From contig JAAOMT010000503.1 of the NCBI GenBank assembly GCA_016748015.1, positions 152,972 through 209,324 of the forward strand: a stretch of 56,353 nt of DNA, written 5' to 3'. The DNA is from Geosiphon pyriformis. Its lineage: Eukaryota; Glomeromycota; Glomeromycetes; Archaeosporales; Geosiphonaceae. Below the pieces are notes generated by a model that had not been told where the DNA came from, did not search any database, and saw only the letters and a list, made by a program, of their open reading frames with translations. The position numbers and the translations under genes are program-made. Shown one piece after another: positions 31,824 to 43,330 of the stretch; positions within the stretch are counted from its first letter, which is position 1, and each line of letters opens with the position of its first letter.

Positions 31824-32630
31824 TTATTTATTATTAATTATAAAATAATTTAAAATTATTTTTTAAAATATTTTTGATTATATAATTTTTATTATTATTA
31901 AAATTTTAAAATTATGTCTTTATAAACACTTTTTTAATTAAATTATATATAATTTTATAAATAGATTTTTATATTTTTTTATATTTTTATATTTTGTTTT
32001 TAACTAAAAACATTTTTAAATTAATTTTACTTAATATTATTCATATTTTTAAAATTTTATTTTTATTAGTTTTTGTTTGTTTATTTTTATAAAATAATTA
32101 ATTGTATATTCAAAAAATTAATTAGATATATTAAAATAAAAATAGTTTAATAATTAATATTAAAAAACTTTTTTATATTCAAAATTTTTTAATTGATCAC
32201 AATATTAATAAATAAAACAAAAAAAAATATAATTAATTATTTTTAAGTTTTTCTAAATAATTGTTTTAATTATTAAACTATTTACTAAAAAGTTAACCAA
32301 ATTAAAATTTAATTATTTTTTAAAACCAATGTACTTTTTAAATCTGTTTTTATTAAAATTATTATTTAAAATTACAAAAAAATTCTTATTTATAGTTTTA
32401 ATTATTTATAAATTAATATTATAAACTTAAGCTATTTGTGTTTTTATAAAAATATTAATATAAAGCTTTAAAATTAAAACAAAAAATTTATTTTTAAATA
32501 GTAATTTAATTAATAATTTTAAAAACTTTGCAAATATATTAAAACAAATTATTATTTATTATAATTACAATATTAAAACTTAATAACCATAATCCAAATT
32601 AAAAATAAAAATTTTTATGTTATTAAACTT

Positions 32631-32631
<1 letters not shown>
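31824..32631. other. AT-rich spacer between LINE-C and LINE-E
   Basis: Very AT-rich with long A and T runs. No coding signal or structured repeat stood out. Confidence 0.5.
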
Positions 32632-32691
<60 letters not shown>

Positions 32692-32751
32692 TTTTTTTTG
32701 GATTTTGGTTTGTNNNNNNNNNNNNNNNNNNNNTTTTTTTTTTTTTTTTTT
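32632..32751 (-). repeat. Poly(A) end of LINE-E with an assembly gap
   Basis: On the plus strand a run of about 59 T, a short mixed piece, 20 N at 32714-32733, and another run of about 19 T. The run nearest LINE-E is its poly(A) tail. The N block marks a gap of unknown true size between two poly(T) tracts. Confidence 0.75.
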
Positions 32752-32876
32752 TATTGCTTAACAAGTGAGGCCCAAACACTATCTAGTGCTATACATCAAA
32801 AAATTGATCTAAACTAGGTGTGAATCATGCATTTTTTACATATGACCAGCCATTTGAGCCAATCAGAACAACACTA
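32752..32876 (-). repeat. Shared LINE 3' tail, copy in LINE-E
   Basis: From the TAG stop to poly(A). AATCATGCATTTTTTACATATGA-type hairpin and CTAGTG/ACTAGG pair present. Confidence 0.8.
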
Positions 32877-34250
32877 TGCATCTATATGAACTGATACTGA
32901 ATTACCTACACCTGAAAAAAACAAACAGGACTTGCGAAAACCAAAATGAACACTCAAAGCATCAGTGATACCAAGTAATTTAACCACTCTTGCAGAAAAC
33001 CTTGAAGCCAAATCATGAACTGAGATAACAGCCGAACCATCCGGTGAGATCAATCCATTCTTTTCCATATAAGCACGATGCTTAGCATGAACTGACCAGA
33101 CATTTTCCCTAAAAGCAAGACCAAGAAAACGCACAAACTTGACAATCTCTAAAACTGTAATTTTGGGGTTGTGAAAGATGCAAACAGTCTCACAAAACCA
33201 ACCATTGAAAACAAAGTCTTTAAAAAAAGCCATGAACATGGAGGAATCAGATACACAGAATGACAACAAATGTAAAATATCCGAAGAGAAAAAAGAGAAA
33301 CCAGAAAGCATCTTCCAGACTCCTACATGAGAATTCAGCAACTGATGTCAAGTAAATTCATCAATTTTGCAAAAGAATACATGATCCAACACCTCTATCT
33401 CACCACAATATAAGCATAACACACTAGGATAATGTCTATTATAAAGGCATTTTCATACAGCAACTGGCAGCCAATAGTGCAGAGCCTTCATAAAGTAAGT
33501 GCGCACACTGGCCGAAGGCCTGCTGATAAAACCCATAGCCATGTGCAAGTCAAGATGCCATACCAATGATGAGTGGAGCCAATCAACCTCGAAAAACAGA
33601 TGTCCCACCAAAACCTCAGAACCAGAACCAACCTCCTAGTGTGCATGACAAACAGAACGATAAATATCACGAATAAAATGTCTTGCATTCCCAGAAACAA
33701 CACCACCATTAGCTGTCAAGAAATGTTTACTCAAGCAAAAGGGAAGATACCACTTGGAGAAAGAAGTGGCACCAGCAATTTTATCAGCACGCTCGTTCCC
33801 CAGAACACCAGAATGACTTTTTACCTTGTAAAAACTAACCTCCAAACTCTTACTGCAAATCAAGTTGACAATATGATGATGTTCAACCCAACACTAATTA
33901 TGAAAATCAGGACACACCAGACTCAACTCTGACCTGCAAGCATCTAAAGCTGATTGACTATCTGAAAACAAACGGACAGAACTTGACAAGGGAACACATT
34001 CCAGAGCCAAGGCAATAGCCTGCAACTTTGCCAAAGTAGACGACATCAAACCTGACACATTAACACCCAAATCCACGCCAATGTCCTCAAAAAAAACAGC
34101 AGTGCCAGCTTTACAGCCAACTGTGCCAAGATTACTAAGGGACCCATCCATATAAACTGACAAACTGTTAGCACCAGTTGCCAGGAGACAATCACAAACA
34201 AGCACATATTCACTGAATTCAAGAATGTTTAAAGAGCCACTGTTACCCAA
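32874..34250 (-). pseudogene. LINE-E ORF2, C-terminal RNase H and zinc motif
   Basis: RNase H residues: YMDGS (Asp), STLAKLQ (the usual Glu is Lys), FSDSQS (Asp), NERADKIA (Asp kept). Then the C-x2-C-x7-H-x3-C motif near 33420-33370 (CLYCGEIEVLDHVFFC) and the C-terminal domain ending VGNSVSVHIDA at TAG 32876-32874. Stops occur at 33894, 33636 and about 33450 and 33348, and all segments lie in one frame except a stretch near 33640-33460. A 5'-truncated copy, so never translated as such. Confidence 0.82.
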
Positions 34251-34477
34251 ATGTTTTTAATTTAAATTTTAATATAACTTCTTAATTTGATTTTAATAAT
34301 AATTGTTTATATTTTTGTGTTATCTTATAATGTTTTTTTGCTTTATAAATTTTTAATTTATATATTATATATAACAATTTTTTAAATTAAACTAATTATT
34401 AAAAAAAATATATGTAGTTTGTTTTCAAAAAACAACTTATTAAGTTTTAATATTATAATATTTTTTTAATAATATTA

Positions 34478-34600
34478 TTATTTATCAAGTGAGATCCAAA
34501 CACTACCTAGTGCTATACATTAAGAAAATAATCTAAACTAGGCATGAATCATGCACTTTCTACATATAACCAGTCACTTGGACTGATCAGAACAATACTA
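34478..34600 (-). repeat. Shared LINE 3' tail, copy in LINE-D
   Basis: From the TAG stop to the A-rich end. CCTAGTG/ACTAGG pair and the ATCATGCACTTTCTACATAT hairpin are present. Confidence 0.8.
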
Positions 34601-36060
34601 TGCAGTTATATAAACTGAGATCACATTATTTATATCTGAAAAAAATGAGCAAAATTTGTGAAACCCAAAACAAACACCAAAAGCTTTGGCAATGCCAAGC
34701 AATTTAATCACACCAGTTGAAAACCCTGACACCAAACCAGAAATCGATACAAAAGCTGAATCATCCAATAGAATCAATCTAGTTTTCTCCATATAGGCAT
34801 GATATTTAGCATGAACCATCCAAATATTATCTCTAAAAGCAAGACCAAGAGAGTGCACAAATTTGACAACCTCTAAACTGGCAATTTTGGGGTCATGAAA
34901 GACAGAAACGGTCTCATGAAACCAATCATTAAAAACAAAACCCTTATAGAAAGCCATGGACATAGAAAAATCAGAAACACAAGATAACAACAGCTGCAGC
35001 ATACTTGAAGAAGAGTAAGAGAAACCAGAAAGAGCTTTCCATGAAGTCACATAAAATTCTAATATTTGATGTTTAGTAGAATCATCAATTTTACAAAAAA
35101 ACACATGGTCTGACACTTTTACATTATCACAATACAAACACAACACACTGAGATAATGTTTATTATACAGACAGTTCTAAATGATAACAGGCAGTTGATG
35201 ATGCAAGGCCTTTATAAAATAAGTGCAAGCACTAGCCAAGGGCTTGTTAGTAAAACCAGCAGCCATGTGCAAATCAGGATGCCATACCAGTGACAAATGG
35301 ATCCAATCAACCTCAGAAAGCAAATTATTTGTCAAAAACTTGGAACCAGAACCAACCTTCCAACATGCATAACAAATGAAATGATAAACATTACATACAA
35401 AATGTCTAAAATTGCCAGAAACAACACTATCATTAGCCACTATAAAGCATTTATCTAAACAAGGAGGAAGACGCCAACCAGAGAAAGAGGCAGTACCAGC
35501 AATCACATTAGCATGCTTATTCTCTGAAATGCCTGAGTGACTTTTTATCTTGTGCCAAATCACCCTCAAATTCTTGCTATGGATGACATTAACAATATGC
35601 TAATGTTTAACCCAACACTGATTGTGAAAGTCAGGACACATCAGACCCAATTCTGATTTACAAGCATCTAAAACAGATTGACTATCTGAAAACAAGTGAA
35701 CAGAGCTAAATAAAAGAATGCATTTCAATGCCAATGCAATAGCCTGTAATTTTGCCATAGTTGATGACAACAATCTCAATACATTTATGCCCAAACTCAA
35801 ATTAATGTTCTCAAAAAAGGCAGCAGTGCCAGTTTTACAGCCAATTGTGTCTAAATCTTTTAGAGACCCATCCATATATACAGATAAACTACTAGAACCA
35901 ACCCAAGAAAGATGGTCACAAACAGACACAAAATCACCAGAGTCAAGAATATTCAAAAGACTAACTTCATTCAAAACCAAAAGATGAGCAGAAAAGAAAG
36001 CCACATCATTAAGAAACATTGCAGAAATCTTGAACTACTCAAGAACAAGACCATGGGAAT
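34598..36060 (-). pseudogene. LINE-D ORF2, 3' part: RNase H and zinc motif
   Basis: RNase H residues: YMDGS (Asp), STMAKLQ (Glu replaced by Lys, as in LINE-E), FSDSQS (Asp), SENKHANVIA (last Asp replaced by Asn). Zinc motif CLYCDNVKVSDHVFFC near 35140-35095, then a 150-residue C-terminal domain ending ISVYITA at TAG 34600-34598. Stops at about 36024, 35600, 35177 and one or two more. The motif HKIKSHSG marks the end of RNase H. Confidence 0.85.
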
Positions 36061-36989
36061 TGTTATAGGTAATTATTTGGGGTTTCAAAGCAAATAACAA
36101 ATCTGTAACTTGGTGCTTAATTGATGATGTTAGTAATGTCTGAAGATGTTTTAATTAGAAGATTTTGATTGAAGTTCTTTGTATAATAGACAAAAATTCC
36201 TGTGTTATTTTTTCTATAGCTTCCTGAAATCACAATTCTGTCAATTTCTTTCTCAGTGTAGTAGTCAGTAATTCTTTGGTAAGCAATCCATAATTCTTAC
36301 GCATTTTATCCACTCACAGAAGTTTTTTACTAGGCAATTCTTGACATCAATACTTAGCGCTTTAATCCTTAATTAATTAATATACCCAACAAAATAAAAA
36401 CAAAAAATAAAAGAGATAAAGAAAATAAAGACAATAAGTCAAGGCAATATAAGTTAGTATTCTGTCAATAGCTGTAATTAAGGGCTATTGTTTCTGCATG
36501 TTTTAAGTATCAATTACTATCACCATTTAGAGTTGATAGCAAACAACTGGATTTGAAATGCTGAATAAGTATATTTATTAATATTTTGGAATGCTATTGT
36601 TTCTAACTGGAGAATGGTAACTAAGGAATTTTTTTTTTTCTCCCTCTTCCTTCTGCCTTTAATGCTACTGCTATATATATATATTTCTAGTTTTACAGGA
36701 TTGCTTTGGATCGTCTGTTTATTGCTTTGTTTTTCTTATGTTATAACTAATTATCCTATATTATAACATGTTATCTGACATTATTACATGTTATTCTATG
36801 TTATCCCATGTTATAACACATTATTCTACATTATAACATGTTATCTTACATTATAATGCGTTATTCAATGTTATAACGTATTATCCAACATTATTATGCA
36901 CTATTCTGTGTCCTTTTATATTTCATCATGTTTTTTTTCAGGTTATATTTTTTTTTTTTCTTTAATAGACTTTCTTTCTTCAAGTAACA
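36061..36989 (-). repeat. 3' LTR of Ty3-d (subfamily LTR-3)
   Basis: On the minus strand starts TGTTACTTGAAG after the polypurine tract and ends TATAACA at 36061. About 929 bp. It has a palindromic array (36741-36910), a TATA box of TA repeats (36672-36684) and an R-U5 half shared with the Ty3-c LTR. Confidence 0.9.
36741..36910 (-). repeat. Tandem palindromic array in the Ty3-d 3' LTR
   Basis: Eight and a half 20-bp units with consensus TTATAACATGTTATCCTACA on the plus strand; the core ATAACATGTTAT is a perfect palindrome. Spacing is exact except for one 10-bp half unit. The array lies upstream of the TATA box on the element strand. Confidence 0.9.
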
Positions 36990-37006
36990 TTATCTTCTCC
37001 TTTTTT
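36990..37006 (-). promoter_or_regulatory. Polypurine tract of Ty3-d
   Basis: AAAAAAGGAGAAGATAA on the minus strand, directly before the 3' LTR and overlapping the stop codon of the third ORF at 37007-37005. Confidence 0.75.
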
Positions 37007-37793
37007 AATATTGAGCTCCTGCGAAATCAGTTATGTCTGTTGATAGAACTTTGTTCATGTAATGTTCAATGGTTATGTCGACTATGGCTTTTTGTAGATC
37101 TTCAAACTGTTAATTGGTCATTTATCCTATGTTGTTGACTGTTATCTTTTTCAAAGATCTATCCAATAGTACATTTGAACAATGTTGAAAAGTAACATAT
37201 AATTAACATGCTGTCTTGTAGTATAGTGTCAGGTTGTTCCTTCCTACAAATTTTTCTACTTGTCGCATTGCTTCTTTGTTGAAAGTTTTCTGGTTGTAGT
37301 CTCTGTATGGGTTTTCTAAGTCTAGTTGTTCTCCAATTTTGTAAAACCAATTTATTGGAGGAAGTTTTTCTTTCTACTCTTGAGCATTATCTAGTGTCCA
37401 CTCCCCTGTTTCAGGGAGTTTGGTCTCACAAGCTAAAGATTTTTTAATTTTTTCTAGTTCGAAAGCCAAGTATGTTGTATATAATTGTTTTTGTCTTCTA
37501 TTTAATTTTTCTACTTCTTCTTCTTCCTCCCCTCCTTTTTTTTCACATCCCACCTGAGAAGTATATTTAATTCCTTTTTGTAAAATTTTTTTCCCAGGCA
37601 GAGTGTAGAAATGGGAATGGTTAGTTCTAGTTGAACTCTCACTCATTCCTCTCTTCCTCTTATCTCTATATCTTATCTTTTTTTTATTGATTATAATTTT
37701 TATTTAAGATGTAGATTTTTGAATTTCATTAAATAATTGTTTAGATAATTTTAAAATTTTGTCTGAAAAGTCCATGTTTGAAATTTCTATCAT
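37005..37793 (-). pseudogene. Third ORF of Ty3-d (broken by stops)
   Basis: Starts MIEISNMDFSDKILKL at 37793, matching the N-terminus of the Ty3-b ORF, in a frame different from Pol. Blocks: KLSKQLFNEI, IIIN; NHSHFYTLP; a Glu-rich run with VEKLNRRQKQL; KEKLPPINWFYKIGEQLDL; RQVEKFVGRNNLTLYYKT; LY.TF.HCSNVLL; QFEDLQKAIVDI; EHYMNK; DFAGAQY and TAA. Stops at 37704, 37374, 37206 and two later, but no shift is needed. About 260 codons. Function unknown; an envelope is unlikely because no signal peptide or membrane span is visible. Confidence 0.62.
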
Positions 37794-37855
37794 TTTTTTC
37801 TTTGTGGTTTTAAGGCTTATATGTCCGTAATATCTGGATTTTGGCACATATGTAA

Positions 37856-39290
37856 CTATGTCTTGATAATTATCATTGGTTCCATATCTTGTAGTATATC
37901 TTTTGGTCTGATTAATGGAATTTGTGCTTCTAGTTGTGGTTCCACTAATGTCAATCTTTGTGTTTGATAAATTTTTAAACAATTTTCATGTGCTGTCCTT
38001 TTCAGAATTCTGTTTTCTAATCATAACTTGTAAATTCCGTTTCTTAAAATTTCATGTATGTGAAATGTTCCATCCCATTTTGGATTAAACTTTTTATTCT
38101 ACTGTTTTTTTGCTTTGGTATGATGTAATAGTACTTTGTCTCCAATCCTGAATTTGACTGGTAGTTGGTTATTGTGTCTTTTTTTTTGTTTTTTTTGTGA
38201 TTTTTGAATATTATCAGCTGCTCTTCACCATTTGTTTTCTAGTATTTCCATTATGTCATATGTTCTTCTCAGCAATGTTTCTTGGAAATTGTCTTCTGTT
38301 ATTGGTTCTATTGGATATGTATTGACCTCTATCTCAACTGGTAGTGTTGTTGTTCTACCATATATTAATTTAAATGGTGTTGCTTGTGTAGTATCTTGCT
38401 TTATTTTCTGATAAGCAAATAGTACTGATGGTATGAATAAGTCTTATTCATCCTGGTTTTCTTGGCTGATCTTGGCTATCACTTCACACAATGTTCTATT
38501 GAATCTTTCGACTAATCCATTGATTTGTGGATAATATGGTAATGATAATAGTCTCTTCATTCCAAATCTTTGACTCAGTTCTGTTAATGTTCTATTTACA
38601 AAGTGAGTTCCTTGGTCAGATAATAATTCTTTTGGACATTTGTGTCGACAAATCAGATCTTGATGGACGAATTTGGCAATAGATTCTGCATCCATTCTTT
38701 GAATTGCTTTTGTTTCTAGCCATTTAGTGAGATAATCCATGGCTACTGTAATGTATCTGTTCTCTTTGCTAGTTATTGTTAATAGTTTGACTAAGTCAAT
38801 TCCAATCCGCTTGAATGGTTGTCCTACTTTAATTGGTCTTAATGGCTCACTAAGTCTTGTTCCTCCTTTTCTCTGACAAGCATCACAATTTTGCATATAT
38901 TGGATAATGTTTGGGTACATGGATGGCCAATAGTATTTATTTCTGATTCTTTCTATGGTTGCTTCTTTGTAAAAATGTCCTGCTGTTGGATCAGAATGCA
39001 TGTTGAATAATATTGTTTCTTTCTCTGGTTCTGTGATTACTCTGGTTGGTTGATCTGAATTCTTTCTGTTTTTCCAATAAAGTATATTTTGGTGAGTGAT
39101 AAAATATTTGGACTGTTGTTTGATATGATTTTGTTCCTTTTGAGATAATTTTTCTTTGAACTGTTGGGTATTTATAAAATGTTGAAATTGTTGATATTTT
39201 TGTTTATTTATCTTTTGTTATATTTTTGGGTTGAAGTGTTCTTAGATTTGTTTTATTCATGATAAACCATCGGCATTTCCATTTTTTTTT
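37856..39290 (-). pseudogene. Ty3-d integrase
   Basis: The zinc-binding region (HSDPTAGHFYKE, then CDACQRKGG), core GIDLV, SDQGTHF and NGLVERFN keep all catalytic acidic residues. The C-terminal module has WDGTFHI (about 38075). The Pol end is MEPMIIIK followed by TAG at 37858-37856. Stops: 38444, 38226 and about 38101, 38030 and others, mainly at Trp or Gln positions compared with relatives. Central 185 codons (39001-38444) are uninterrupted. Confidence 0.9.
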
Positions 39291-40690
39291 CTTTTTTTGT
39301 AGTGTATGGTATATTTAAATGTTGAAAGTTCTATTTTCCATCAAGTGTGACAATTATCTCCAAATTTTTGCTTCTGAATTAAAGTCAATCCTTTATGATC
39401 AGTATATATGTTAAACTTTTGGCTTAAATATTTTTTCTATTTCATGACTGCCCAATAGATTGCTAAGTGTTCTAATGCTGGTATTCTATAGTTCTTTTTA
39501 GCTGAACTCAAACTTCGGCTGGTGTATGCTACTGGATGTTTTCTTCCATCCAGTCTTTTCTGCAATAGTATTGCTCCTAATGCTTGGTCTGATGTATTGG
39601 TGATAATAATGAATAGTTTATTGTGATCTGAATACATCAACACTAGAGCTTAAATAAGCTTTTTTCTTAATATGTTGAAAGCTTTTTGCTGGTTTTCTGT
39701 TCATTTATACTTGATGTTTTTTGATTGAAGCTGGTGTAATGACTGGACCAGTTTAGAAAAATCTTTGATAAAGTGGCAATAATATCTGGCAAATCTTAAG
39801 AATGTTCTTAGTTCTGTTAAGTTGGTTGGTACTGGAAAGTTCTTGACTATTTCAATCTTGTCTGGATCCATTTTGATACTGTCTTTGCTCACATGTCCCA
39901 AAAACTTGAGTTTAGTTTTTCCAAAAAAATACTTGGTTGTATTTAATTTTAATCCAGCTCTTCTTAGTCTTTCAAACACTTGTTGAAGATGATACAAATA
40001 ATCATCAAATGTTTTGAAGAACACATTTATGTCATCTAAGTAAACAACTACTGATTTCTATAGTAGTCTGGTGTAAACAATTTCCATTAGTCATTGGAAG
40101 ATGGCTGGTGCATTCATTAAACCAAATGGCATTACTTCAAATTTGAAATTCCCTTCTTGCATTGTAAAAGCCATTTTCTCTTTATCTTCCGGTTTCATGG
40201 CTACTTGCCAGTAACTGCTGTCTAAGTCCAAAGTTGAGAACCATTTCTTTCCTCCAAAAGCATCAAACAGTTCTTGGATCTTTGAAGTCAGGTAGCTATC
40301 TCCTTTTGTTACTCCATTCAGTTTCTTGTAATTTACACAAAAGTGGATTTTCTTATTTTTTTTATGGACTAGTATTATTGGTGATGATTATGGGCTTATT
40401 GATGGCTGAATTAGCCCATTGTCACGCATCAGATTGATTTCTTGACAAATAATTTCATGGCTGGCTGGTGGTACTCTATATACTTGTTGTTTTATTGGCA
40501 TCACATCTCTAGTTTTAATCTAATGCTGGATGATATCAATATGGCCAAATTTATTTTTGCTGGCAAAAATGTTATTAAAGTTGTTGAGTAACATCTTAAG
40601 CTGCATACATTAAAATGGGTCTAAGTTTCCTATGTTCATTTGTTTCAATTGTTTTGATTGAAGCAGATAACATTTGTTTTGTCTGTAAAT
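39291..40690 (-). pseudogene. Ty3-d reverse transcriptase and RNase H
   Basis: Motifs: PIKQQVYRVPP, NGLIQPSISP, KKIHFCVNYKKLNG, FSTLDLDSSYWQV, FEVMPFGLMNAPA and an intact palm site VVYLDD (about 40048-40031), then LGHVSKD and the thumb. RNase H has TNTSDQALGAIL (catalytic Asp replaced by Asn in TN) and VAYTSRSLSS. Stops at about 40411, 40095, 40059, 39701, 39650 and 39437. No frameshift. The best preserved RT in the window. Confidence 0.88.
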
Positions 40691-40693
40691 TGT

Positions 40694-41640
40694 TTATGAC
40701 ATGATATCCACATATCTACAAAGCTGTAAGAAATCCGGAATGGGATTTGGTGTCTGTTTTTCAACTTCAGTGCTTAAATACCCAATAGTGGTTCCTTTTG
40801 GTATTTCTATGACATTTTCTGTTGTGTTGTAGATGGAAATTTTGATATGTTTCTTGTTTTTGGCTGGTATGTAGAGATTGATAAGTCCAATTTCTCTTAA
40901 TTTGCAAATGGTTGGTTCTGCTTCAAAAATTTGTGCCTGATTTTTTACTTTTTTTTCTATGGTTAACATATACTAGTCATATGGCAGAATGAAAATTGAT
41001 TGACAGGTGGATATAATTTCTCTTTTGTCAATAACCTCTTCTTCTGCCATATTGACTGGTATATTTATTCTACCTATTGATCCAAATTCTTGTATCCTTC
41101 TAGCTGTAATTTTTAATTCTTTCCTGTTTCTTACTAATACTAATTGAGCTATTTTAACCAGAGGCAGGAATATTGCTTGTGCTATCTTTTTGTTTGGCTC
41201 TATGATATAAGCCTTTTCTGAATCATTTTATAGCATAGCAATAATATTTCTCACATATTCGGCATCAATTATTCCTCCTCTGATACTGATTCTTTTTTTC
41301 GCTAAGCTATTTCTAGATACTAATTGAATTATTGTTGTTGTAAAGATTTCCAGTGCAATTTTGAGATCAATATAAGTGTATAAATGTGGTTCCAATTTGA
41401 TGGCATCTTTTCCCAAATATCTCAGATCAAATTCTGCATCAGTATCATGTATGTGTTCTGGTATAATATCTTCATTGTTGTCACTGAACCATTTGAATTC
41501 CTGCTCCTTGGAGAGATCAAGAAGCACAATGTACTGTTTGAAGTCTGAATCTGAGTTTAAATTGCTGTTGTTATTGCTGTTGTCATTTTAAATGGAGCTG
41601 AAACCATTGTTGTTATTGTCATTGGGGTTTGAATCAGAAT
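40694..41640 (-). pseudogene. Ty3-d dUTPase and following Pol segment
   Basis: dUTPase motifs in order: motif 1 AEFDLRY (about 41440-41420), motif 2 VSRNSLAKK (about 41320-41293), motif 3 GIIDAEYVRNI (about 41275-41243), which keeps the catalytic Asp and Tyr, and motif 4 KKIAQAIFLP (about 41193-41164). Then a beta-rich segment ending IEIPKGTTIGYL, as in Ty3-c. One TAA at 41228-41230 and one TAG at about 40971 break the stretch, with no shift. An Asn/Asp/Ser-rich spacer precedes motif 1. Confidence 0.85.
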
Positions 41641-41699
41641 TAAAAGTTGAATCCAATTCTAATGTGCAGCTGCTGATTGGTTCTTCTTCTTTCAGGATC

Positions 41700-42370
41700 A
41701 TGTAAATCTTGCATGGTGTTGAATTGTAGATGAGGTCACACTCATTACAATACTAAAAGTCACATGAGATCAAACAGTGGTCATATAATCAGGTGTTTAT
41801 TTCTTCCAGGTGCTGTTCTTGTTCTTTTTGAATAGGTGCTAAATTTTGGTAGTGTTCATAGAATTTCTCTGGGCCTGTCTCAATATCTAAAAAAGCATTG
41901 AGAATAAGAACAACTTTAACTGGTTCAGAGAAATTGTTCTTTATTTCTAAGATCTCACTGGGTGAAGCATCTTCTATTTTGGCATTGGCCATTCTCCAGA
42001 TCTTGTTTTTGTCATGTGAGTAACCATCTAGGCGAAAAATTGCTTAATACCAGGCTGCAGTTATTGGGATTCCTCGACTTATCCAGTTATTAATGAGAAT
42101 TGTATATTGACATGATGTGTTACAGGTTCCTCCTCGACCAAGAATGTTGTTCCATATCCCTTCGTCGAGCAGTTGTTTGCCACAAGTAAGACATAGTTTG
42201 TTGTCTCACTTGCCTTGGCATTTTGGGTAGCCATAGCATTTACGGTGACATGGTTTGCAATAGTAATGAGTTCGTGTCTAGTAGTCTTTGTTGGGTGCAA
42301 CTCAAGCTCCCATAGAGAACAACTTTTTCCTGTAGTCTTTGCACTAGAGTGAGATATAAGATGGTTCTGG
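41700..42370 (-). pseudogene. Ty3-d cysteine-rich modules
   Basis: In the Pol frame. Module 1: YYCKPC, HRKCYGYPKCQGK, LCLTCGK, and RGGTCNTSC (about 42280-42100), giving C-x2-C-x3-C-x5-C-x8-C-x2-C. Then an acidic helical linker (KFYEHYQNL, KEQEQHLEEINT). Module 2: HC....., YCNECDLIYN (about 41765-41715). Module 1 and 2 align with Ty3-c. One stop falls where Ty3-c has the Trp of QGKWN. Likely zinc binding; role unknown. Confidence 0.65.
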
Positions 42371-42539
42371 TCTGATGTCAGTTGAATAGGAACTTTCTCA
42401 GCCACTGGTAATTTTGTTGGTGATATTTTCTTGTGACTTGTCTTCTTCTTTTTCTTTCCCTTTGTTGTCTCAAAACAGTATTATTGGTAATTTGTTGTGA
42501 TCAGTGTCAGCCCACGAAACTTAATAGGCTTTTTAAGTA

Positions 42540-43330
42540 GGTTTTTTCTCTTTTTCCTCAAATTCAATTAGTGGTGCAGTTGTAGTGGTCTTGAAGTGTT
42601 CACAAGTGGCTGGTACTCTAGTATGCTGCCTATTTTGGCTGAGCTGTAGCTTCTGGATGTTCCAGTTGAGCACAGCGTTGGTTTTAGACAGCCAGTTATT
42701 ATCAACAAAAGCTTGGTACTAGGTGGCTTCTATGACTAAAACCTTGATTAGTACAATAATACCATTGACTTTGATGGAAAAATTGTCGATTTCACCAATT
42801 GGAGTTTTAGTGGCTCCATCAGCAGTAATAATTTTGGTGCTAACAATGCAATCAACTTGGCAATCTAATTGGTCTATGAGTTGTTGTGTAATGATGCTGC
42901 CTGCTGAACCACTGTTTAGGATCAGCTTGATGGCCTGCCTATCGATCTTGGCATTGGTGTACATGACAATGATGGATTTTGTATTAAAAGCAGCTTCACT
43001 AAAGAGAGGGGTTTTAGTTGGTCTCTCAATTTTGAAGAGAAAAATGGCTGCTAACAATTCATCATTTGTGATGGTGGCTGGAAATATGTTGTTATTGATT
43101 GTTTGCTTTGGGGAGGTTTCCAGATCATTGTTGGTTGAGACATCTTCTGGGGCAACCAAAAGACTTAGATAGTTCTGAAAACTCTGATTTTGGTTGTACC
43201 TATTTCCCAAATTCCTGAGACGTGATTCTAAGACATAGTTGGATGAACTGGGGATTGGTTGATATACAACTATTGCTGATCTCCAGTTTTGCTGAATGAT
43301 TTTTAGTCTTTGGTTTCCAAGTAACATTTA
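42540..43330 (-). pseudogene. Ty3-d protease domain
   Basis: Retropepsin-like fold segments as in Ty3-c: KLILNSGSAGSIIT (42930-42890), KIITADGATKTPIGEI, IKVLVIEAT and WLSKTNAVLNW. The catalytic Asp is Asn (one G-to-A change). A 202-codon stretch is open (43327-42719), then TAG where Ty3-c has Gln (EATQYQA). Same frame as gag. Confidence 0.85.

Larger units (their letters stand above)
32752..34258 (-). mobile_element. LINE-E: 5'-truncated LINE fragment
   Basis: Contains only RNase H, the zinc motif, the ORF2 C-terminus, the shared 3' tail and poly(A). The break at 34258 is abrupt against AT-rich DNA, as expected for incomplete reverse transcription. Sequence is closer to LINE-D than to LINE-C. 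Confidence 0.8.
34478..36060 (-). mobile_element. LINE-D, 3' part (continues from 46271)
   Basis: Right end abuts the Ty3-d 3' LTR at 36061. Joined to 46271 across Ty3-d, the protein reads on in frame: ...RHWKRLDS on one side and GLVLE-stop-FKIS on the other, matching LINE-C RHWKKLSSRGPVL. So LINE-D is one element of about 6.8 kb split by Ty3-d. It ends in the shared 3' tail and an (AAT)-rich end near 34470. Confidence 0.85.

Noticed and set aside
36896-37138. 80-codon plus-strand frame across the Ty3-d 3' LTR border
   Set aside because: It overlaps the end of the array, the polypurine tract and the third ORF on the other strand; composition is that of translated T-rich DNA.
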